Of a DNA stretch of 64,000 bases, positions 57,301 through 64,000 are shown piece after piece. The translations under genes were made by a program, and so were the position numbers. The DNA lies in the NCBI GenBank assembly GCA_027946555.1, contig JAPEVC010000056.1:102647-166646 (forward strand), in the 5' to 3' direction. Under the pieces are notes generated by a model. That model saw only the letters and a list, made by a program, of their open reading frames with translations, was not told the DNA's origin and made no database searches. The stretch comes from Gnomoniopsis sp. IMI 355080. Lineage: Eukaryota; Ascomycota; Sordariomycetes; Diaporthales; Gnomoniaceae. How positions within the stretch are numbered: position 1 is the stretch's first letter; every line of letters starts with the position of its first letter.

Positions 57301-58624
57301 CTATGGCCACCACTTCATCTTCTTATAACTGTCAATCACCTCCTCTAGCAGCTCCTTGCTGATCGTAGGTTTCGAGTATTCGAAGCCAACTACCTTGGTT
57401 AACCTGCTACCGTCCATACTCAAGTCAGTATCCTTTAGTAGCTCCTTCTCCATGTACGGTGTCAAGGGTCCAGGTCTTGTGATCCCAGCTTTTTCGAGTA
57501 ACTCAGCCCACGGGCCTAGCAACTCGTCGTTGACATCTTCGACGACATAATCCATATTGAGCTTGGCAAACTGGCTGATGAGTGTGCCCTGGAAGCCCGT
57601 CTTGATGCCGAAGATCTGCCCGATGAGTTCGGCCATCTTGCCCTGCGTGGTGACGCCACTGTCAACGACGTTGAAAATGGGCAAAGGCCCGCCCATGGTC
57701 TTGTCGTCCCAATCCTTCTTGCCCGCCGCTTCCCAATCTGCCACAGCCCACATAGCCCGCACCACGTCGTCAATATGCACCGTGTTCGTCCGCAGATCCT
57801 TGGTCCACAGCCATTTCATCTCCGAGTCTGATGACTGATAGGTGCGTGCCATGCATAGCGCCGTTGCTACCCATTGCGAGGCGTAGGGCCCGTAGACGTG
57901 GGCAAGACGAATGATGACGAGGTTCAGCCTGGAAAGGATAATCAGCCTGGATCTGGGATGTACATTCCTCAGCAAAGACGGGATAGATCTCACCCCTCAA
58001 TTTTGGCAAGCTCCTCCTCGGCCTTCAATTTGAAAGTCGCGATCTTGCTCCAGGGCTTCAACTTGTCCGTCTCCTTGCTCGCAGCCGAGTCTGACTTGTA
58101 CACCATGCCTGTGCTGAGCTCGATGAAGGCCTTGACGCCTCGCTTAGCCGCCTCCCTACCGACGGCGAGAGACAGCTCTAATGACCGCAACTTATACACC
58201 TCGTCCTCCTGTGAATATCGGGTCTCGCCGCCGCAGTTGAAGACGTAATCGAATTGTTTCCCATCTTTTCGGTCATATATCCTTGCTAGTGCTTCTGCGT
58301 TCCGGGTCAAAACATGGCGTCAGCGAAACTTTGCTGGAGTGCACGGAAAGAAACGCGCCCGGAATTGAAATGCATAGGATGGACCTGTCGGCGGAGGGTG
58401 AAAAGGGAGGAGGATTGCTCACGTTCTCTGCTGGCGTCAGCTTGCATGAATTTATCGCCAGCACATGCTTCGTCAAATTCGGGGGCCAGCCACGCCAGCT
58501 GCGGCAAGACCTTGTCAACGACGCGGACCTCGGATGCGAGGTTGTTCTTGTGGATATGGAGGGCGAGGAAGCGTCCAATGTATCCCAGTCCTCCGATGAT
58601 GAGGACCGAGGGCTTCTCCGCCAT
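57301..58624 (-). CDS. NAD-dependent epimerase/dehydratase-like protein lacking the catalytic Tyr
   Basis: Three exons: 58624-58423, 58294-57994 and 57928-57301, giving 376 residues. The Rossmann motif GGLGYIG (about 11-17), VRVVDK and FNCGGETRY support NAD(P) binding of the extended-SDR (3beta-HSD/epimerase) type, with LAHVYGPYAS and TVHIDDVVRAMW downstream. The conserved Ser is in ELSTGMVY (about 128), but where YxxxK should follow the sequence reads IATFK, so Tyr is replaced by Ile152 while Lys156 remains. It therefore may be a non-catalytic or atypical dehydrogenase. I cannot name the substrate. The start ATG at 58624 lies directly before the nucleotide-binding strand, as in homologues. 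Introns are 128 and 65 nt. Confidence 0.85.
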
Positions 58625-59339
58625 GGTGAGCCGATGGTGGAGAGACGCAGAAAAAGGGGCCCGCGGAAGGACTTGGTTGAGGAGTAGGCCAAACTGGACA
58701 GAGGGGGCGCTCGGTCCAGGTGGTGGCAGTTCAGGCGGATAAAAGATCAAATCGAGGATTGAGGGGTGCGAGTGGCCCAAGTGCAGGGCAGGGCAGGAGT
58801 CGTGACGGAGAGAGAGTTGGGCGGGGTTGTAGTCGCGATGTAACTCGTGGGTGCAAGTGGAGGGTTCTTGATCAAGGGTCGGTTTCGATATGTAATGTCA
58901 AGCCACCCGTCGAGCCTGAGAGAGAGTCAGGGTCCGATCCGATGCTGCACTTGTGATTAGGACCCAATTGGTACCGGGGCCAGTCGAGTAATATATCGTA
59001 GGTGCTGCGGAAGACAGGACGGAGTTGCGATGGTAACAGATGCGTTCTTTTGTACGGTGGTGTCTCAAGGGCCAGTTTGGGTCAGTTGATCAAGAGAAGA
59101 AAAATTGATTGGAGTAGAGCAGGCGGTCGAGGTCCAAGGGAGATAGGCGAGATTAAAGCTATGATACCTAGGTTCGATACTCGTATGTGGTCCGGTCGAT
59201 CCAGGTTTGAGAAGGGCACTGTGCTGGGATGGGCGTGGGCGCAGACAAGATTCGCGGTCTGTGGAGGTGACGGGTCGAATGGACCGAGATTTATGAGGAT
59301 AGTCGAGGTCAATTAAATGAGAGCTGCACCAGGGCCAAG

Positions 59340-59366
59340 AGCTGGAGCTGGAGCTGGAGCTGGAGC
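59340..59366. repeat. (GAGCTG)n hexanucleotide repeat
   Basis: About four tandem GAGCTG units followed by a degenerate one. The reverse-complement motif forms a second run 1.5 kb away. Confidence 0.85.
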
Positions 59367-59435
59367 AGGGTCTTGAGTAGACCAAGATGGAGACGAAGAT
59401 GAACTTCAAGATGAGAACGAAGATCAAGAGCAAGA

Positions 59436-59490
59436 AGTAAGTGCAAGTGCAAATGCAAGTGCAAGTGCGAGCGCGAGTGCGAGTGCAAGA
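59436..59490. repeat. Imperfect (AAGTGC)n hexanucleotide repeat
   Basis: A 55-bp tract of AAGTGC/AAATGC/GAGTGC/GAGCGC units in tandem with single-base differences. Confidence 0.8.
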
Positions 59491-60869
59491 GCAAGAGGCT
59501 ACGTGGACCACGGTAACCTCTCTTTCTCTCTTTCTCTGTTCAAGGTTGGGCTGAAGCTGGGATGCTGTGGACGATTACAGGACAGGTCTGAAGTGGACCC
59601 TCCTTCATGCGATACGATGCGATACCGCAATGCTTGACGAAGCGATGGAAGGCAGCCCTGACCGAAACATAAAGTAGCGCAGTAAGAAAGAGCCGCCGTC
59701 ATGGAGCCAGCTGCAGATAGGGAGCAATGGTTCCAGGAAAAAAGCGGGCACGAAATGACCCATGTGCCAGCATATTGGCATGGTGGAGGAAAAACATATA
59801 TCGAGAGGTAGGAGGCAGGACGTCGACATATTATGCGGAGATTTATCGACAGCGACCACCGAACTTGAGCCCCAAGAGGGATGTTCCCAGCAGGGAGCAC
59901 TATTGCCCTACACTAGCCCTGTGTGGGAATCCTTTACATGGTGTTTCCACCTAATTTACAAGAGCCTACCTAGGTACAGTACCTACCTGCCTCGAGTATA
60001 GCGTACCTCTTGCGCCGACGACAGGTATTCTGCTCGACCAGCTTCTCGAGACGGCTGCCGCATGTGAAATTTGATATAACGAGAGAGGTCTGACTCTGAA
60101 TCTGAGACCTGTGCGCAGCGAAATCGACAACGACCGTCGCTGGTGTAACACGACATGAAATTACAACGACGCCCCTTACAATCGCAGCACCAACACAACA
60201 TCCAACGTCCCGCAAAGATACACAGTATGCCACTTTGATGATCGACGCTCTTTCATATACCAGGCTACCAGGCCACGCCAGTCACAGCTACCTTGGGACG
60301 CACCAATGTGTCATCCGTCATCTCGTCTCGTGTCATGACACTACAGCTCGGGGCCCAAATAGGCAGTGTGCAGTATACAAAGTACCTACCAAGATACTAC
60401 TGAGTATGCATGGAGGCAGTAGTAGCTGTAGTAGTATATCCAGATCAGTGTACTTCCCGGACGCAGATGCAGACCTACTTCAAGGTAGCCAACCCTACGT
60501 ACGGACGATATTGAGCAATATCATACATGGCAACTCGTGTTCGTGCTACAGTACATTAGGTATCTAACCAGGAACACGAGACTGATAGGACTGCCTGCTT
60601 GTCATGCACATGCAGCTCCACGCAGCTAGCAACAGCTTCGTGCTTTGGGTGTGTACCACCATCATGACACTGGGGCACCGGATGGCGTACCGTCCTGCCG
60701 CAACGCCATGCCATTCTTATCACCTGTCGTCCAGGTCCGTGGTCCGCCAGCGAATCCGTCCTTGTACGATTGCCCTAGCATCTGCCCACTGTTTCAAAAA
60801 AAGAAGGCCCTTCCAAGATGAGACTGGGCTGACGGGAGCTGGCTACAGTCTAGCCCTAGTCCCTATCCC

Positions 60870-60902
60870 AGCTCCGGCTCCAGCTCCAGCTCCAGCTCCA
60901 GC
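60870..60902. repeat. (CAGCTC)n hexanucleotide repeat
   Basis: About five CAGCTC units (one CGGCTC variant). It is the reverse complement of the repeat at 59340-59366. Confidence 0.85.
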
Positions 60903-61744
60903 TTCATGCGTCGAACTTGCGGGAGAAGACCGCGGCGAACGATATCAGGCAATTCCCCCGGCATGATGCATCTCCATCAGCCCGCTGAGATGTTCAGGGG
61001 CCCAGCAAGCAGCCAGGCAGCGCAGCATTCGCAACAACCAGTCACCGGATCGTTCCGCCTTCCGTTCGCCTTGCCCCTGCCGCCAGTCCTGCAAACCTTC
61101 CAGAAGGCTTCCATCAAGTTACTCAAACGGGGGTGCAATTCATTGGCTCCAACGGTTTTTGATAATCGTCAACAGAGTCTACTAGAACCTCCTGTCAAAT
61201 GGCCTATGCAGGGCTTTTGAACCCTACTCATCCACAGTCTCCTGAAACATGATCTACACAGATCGATGTTCAATGGCTCTCTCCCTCGGATGATTTCTGA
61301 ATCCCCTCGTGACACCGCAGACGCCACACTGGCGACCGCCTGCCTATGTGCGCCTTGTCTCCCACCCTTGCCGGAAGTTTCCATGCCAGCATGCAAAACA
61401 TCCACAGCATCGGAAGCATGCGGACCCCTTTTTGCCGTGTCAAAATGTCACGTCTCTATCATGTTCTCTCGATGGAGACGGGAAGAAAAAATTGAGAAAA
61501 AAAGGGTCACGTCATGCAGCTAAAGCTGTTGTTTGTCCACCATCCAATTTCCCCTGCAGGAACTTGCAGCAACACGCTTCCATCCTGGCCCCAAGAGGGA
61601 GGCGTCTCTCCGGCGGGCCTTGATGCACCGAGCCTCACTTTCAACCTGCCTATCTACCTATGTAACTCTGCCGCAGCTTGCAATTACATCGTGCTGTTCA
61701 ACACGAGATCATCATTTCGGACGGGCGGATATTGAAGCAAGGCC

Positions 61745-62300
61745 CTATTCCTCAACGTCGTCTCCAATCTCTTGCAGTGCGCGTCGGCTGAACAAAATCT
61801 CTTGCAGTGGTTCTATTTGCGGGGTGCACGTGGTCGACATCTGTTGGGTCAGCAGGTCTTCTAAATCTCCGGTCAGCGCCAAGATAGCAAGCAAGCAAAC
61901 GCAAACCATTGTCTGCCGGCAACTCCGATCAGTATCGTCGCGAAAGGGATGGGTGGCGGTCTGAACCAGCTTGGACGTTCTGGTGCGCAAGGCTGGTGAC
62001 GGGCTCACCGAGGAAGGACGTGCAAGGTGACGAACGTCCTTCCCGATCGCGATGACCTGGCTGAAAGGTCCAATGTGGATCAGACGATATAGGCTCTCAA
62101 AAGTCTCCCTCGAACTGATCTTCTTGGCTGCTTGATACATGGGGGCCTCTGAACACAATAGTTATAAGCCTGGTCGCACAACTCGCATTCGGCCCTTTGC
62201 TTTGGCTCGCATGATTTATGTTCTGCAGATTTTTGGCTTCTTCTTGAGTGTTGCTACAGATAGATGATTTGTTGCTCACGTCAAACTCTATCTGGGCCAC
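61745..62300 (-). CDS. Weak candidate hypothetical gene
   Basis: Two overlapping minus-strand frames are open here: 62300-62097 (starts MAQIEFDVSNKSS) and 62158-61745 (contains SSRETFESLYRLIHIG and ends EIGDDVEE). Possible donors (GTAGCA near 62255, GTGAGC near 62010) and YAG acceptors exist, but no joining I tried gives a convincing continuous protein. No domain is recognised. It may be a small fungal-specific gene or chance frames; treat the coordinates as the zone to examine rather than a model. Confidence 0.15.
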
Positions 62301-63471
62301 CTCGGAGATGCCTTATCAAGGACACCTGATCGAATGGCATCGAGGGGAAGCACCACTGACATCCGCTAGCCAAACCTTGCTATATATAGGTAGAATCCAT
62401 GCAAGTCATTGACACTGTCAAGCCAATCTGAATTTACAAGGTGGGAAACTGGATGGTATCAGGCCATTCACACATTTAAGTTCTTCAAGGACCTCGAGCT
62501 GGTGAGCAAACTCGCAACCACGTCAATGTGTTGTATAGTCGCACTGATGTCAAATGTCGAGCACCCACTCGCGTCTGTCTGGTGTGGGCGTATTTACTAT
62601 AGAGGTTATACTTTGTGCGTGCGATTCCTCCTTACCTTTGAGCACATACTTCCGAGAAGGTTTCGCATGCCCACTTTCCGGTCTCTACGGTGGTCATTAG
62701 TCCTCATTAAGACCTGGTCGGTCAGTCCAAAAAGTCACTAAGCCCGAATGTCGGAAGGACATGTTAGTCGAGTCAAAGCAAGATGTACTTGCACAAGACG
62801 TCAGGGAGTAATTTTAACTTTCGCGACGCATGGGGACGGGCGGGAGTATGGTATACCGCAATGCAAGCCCGGAAAGACATTCCGGGTCTTGAGAGCCAGG
62901 TGAAGAGTGAAAAAGACACATAGATACTTTCTGTAAAGGGGAAGAGTACCCTATTCCGGGTCGATGATAATTTCGGAGGTACATATAAAGGTTCGCAAAG
63001 ATATTCGGCGACATGTCGGCGGCTTGTATGCAAACAGACCCCCTCTCCTCCCTACCCGAAAGTTTTGAGTGCATGCTTGATAACCCTCGGCATGTCTCTT
63101 GCAATAAGAGGAGCACGCCACAACTGCTGAGGGACCTTCGAGACATGGCAGCCATCGAGCCCGGTCTTGTTAGACGGTGTGCAGCGAGGTCAACACGTGT
63201 CCAACACACCATTTGGAAAGGTTGAAAAACGAGGGACAGACTCATCTCTCAAAATCAGCCGGGTAGCACGAACGCCGTTTCATGTCTATCGTTCATCTCC
63301 GTGTAGTTTTGTTATCCCACCCTCCCTGCGCACGCATGCCCAATGCTTCAAAATGTCAATTATGCCTTGCATGAGATGAGCGGATCTAGCAGTTCAAAAC
63401 GCCATGTCGTAGAATAATGTCCGAACGAAGAAGAGGACACTTCCACGCTGGGATTAGTCAAAAGCAGCCGG

Positions 63472-63854
63472 CTACCTTCGCATACTGCCAATGATCTCCC
63501 TCTGCGCGTCCCGATCCCGCTGGCCCTCACTCAGGCTTCCCACGCTTCGCAGATCCCCAACAACGTCCTTTGCCTTGCCAAAATACACTTCTTGCAACAG
63601 ATTGCGCATCTTGAGCTCCATATCCTCTACCAGCTTGCCAATATTTGCAATGTGGCTCTCGTCCGCGTCGACGGGCAGCTCCTGTTCGATCTGCCGCGTC
63701 ATGTTGCCGCTCAGGTCCATCTCACCGAGGGCGGCGCTGTTTGAGGCTGCTAGAGAGAGCATCACGGTCGAGGTCATACGGTAATTTGTGGTGCGGCCGC
63801 GCTCGCTTGCCTCGAAGACGTGGATCGAGTCCCATACGCCCGAGGAGCTGCCGC
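63472..63854 (-). CDS. CAP2: F-actin capping protein subunit beta, last exon (partial gene)
   Basis: This is the final exon of the gene, encoding about 127 C-terminal residues; earlier exons lie to the right of the window. The acceptor (CCCTCAG) is at 63855-63861 with a GCTAAC branch point just before it, and the exon enters with two bases of a split codon. The sequence SGVWDSIHVFEASERGRTTN, then YRMTSTVMLSL, GEMDLSGNMTRQIE and NIGKLVEDMELKMRNLLQEV is diagnostic of CapZ-beta. With the alpha subunit it caps actin filament barbed ends. The protein ends in a short basic tail (IIGSMRR). Confidence 0.92.
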
Positions 63855-64000
63855 CTGAGGGAGAGGCTGAGACGGGGTGTTAGCTCTACCTGCATGCAAC
63901 AGTCACAAGGGTAGGGCGAGAAACGTGTCTCGATTCCTTGTCGCTTGTTTGGCACTCCTTCGCCTGGGGGTAGAAGGGGAGAGTCCGGTTGGTTTGGGGG
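63855..64000 (-). other. 3' part of a CAP2 intron
   Basis: The 146 bases right of the last CAP2 exon contain no sequence matching the preceding conserved CapZ-beta segment, so the intron most likely extends beyond the window. A shorter intron with a GTGACT donor is possible but would join unrelated residues. Confidence 0.55.

Larger units (their letters stand above)
58625..63471. other. Long gene-poor region with simple repeats
   Basis: About 4.8 kb without a recognised gene. It contains a (GAGCTG)n run (59340-59366), an imperfect (AAGTGC)n run (about 59436-59490), a (CAGCTC)n run (60870-60902) and CCTACCTAGGTAC words at 59966-59990. A weak candidate gene is noted separately at 61745-62300. 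No tRNA, rRNA or transposase seen. Confidence 0.4.

Overview
The window is nuclear DNA of a filamentous ascomycete (Pezizomycotina, most likely a Sordariomycete). The evidence is short introns (mostly 50-130 nt) with GTRAGT donors, CTRAC/TAAT branch points and YAG acceptors, single-gene transcription units on both strands, and a fungal gene set: CreB-type deubiquitinase, WSC/copper-radical oxidase, BEM46, YOS1, mitochondrial phosphate carrier. No bacterial operons, tRNA, rRNA, CRISPR array or intact transposon was found. Nineteen protein genes are supported by family recognition, one more (44.6-42.3 kb) rests on fold-level resemblance only, and one weak hypothetical gene is noted. Exon boundaries were worked out by hand from splice sites and reading-frame phase.

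Layout. 0-9.9 kb: ERD1-like (-, cut by the left edge), PEX10 (+), LYAR-type zinc finger (-), BEM46 hydrolase (+). 11-20.3 kb, all minus strand: NF-X1/FAP1 zinc-finger protein, a short-chain dehydrogenase, and an 8-exon secreted copper radical oxidase with four WSC domains. 23.4-32.2 kb: QRI7 (+), proteasome subunit PRE2 (-), YOS1 (+, four small exons), CreB (-). 36.3-41.6 kb: RPN13 (-), ribosomal protein eL6 (+), Tat-SF1/Cus2 splicing factor (-). 42.3-48.9 kb: a divergent pair, an uncharacterised helical/coiled-coil/degenerate-NTPase protein (-) and a large AAA ATPase (+). 49.3-53.5 kb: phosphate carrier (-), CBS-domain protein (+), small calycin-like protein (-). 57.3-58.6 kb: atypical NAD-binding epimerase-like protein (-). 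63.5 kb to the right edge: end of the F-actin capping protein beta subunit (-). Long gene-poor stretches lie at 4.9-8.4, 20.2-23.4, 32.2-36.3, 53.5-57.3 and 58.6-63.5 kb.

Most genes are housekeeping: peroxisome import, ER/Golgi traffic, proteasome (PRE2 and RPN13 about 10 kb apart), deubiquitination, t6A tRNA modification, splicing, translation, mitochondrial phosphate import, actin capping. The part most likely to hold something undescribed is the divergent pair at 42.3-48.9 kb, whose layout recalls fungal immunity/allorecognition gene pairs. Other points of interest are a 14-nt microexon in creB that splits the catalytic cysteine codon, a three-unit 34-residue repeat in a C-terminal extension of QRI7, an epimerase-like protein without its catalytic tyrosine, and three introns whose retention would keep the reading frame.
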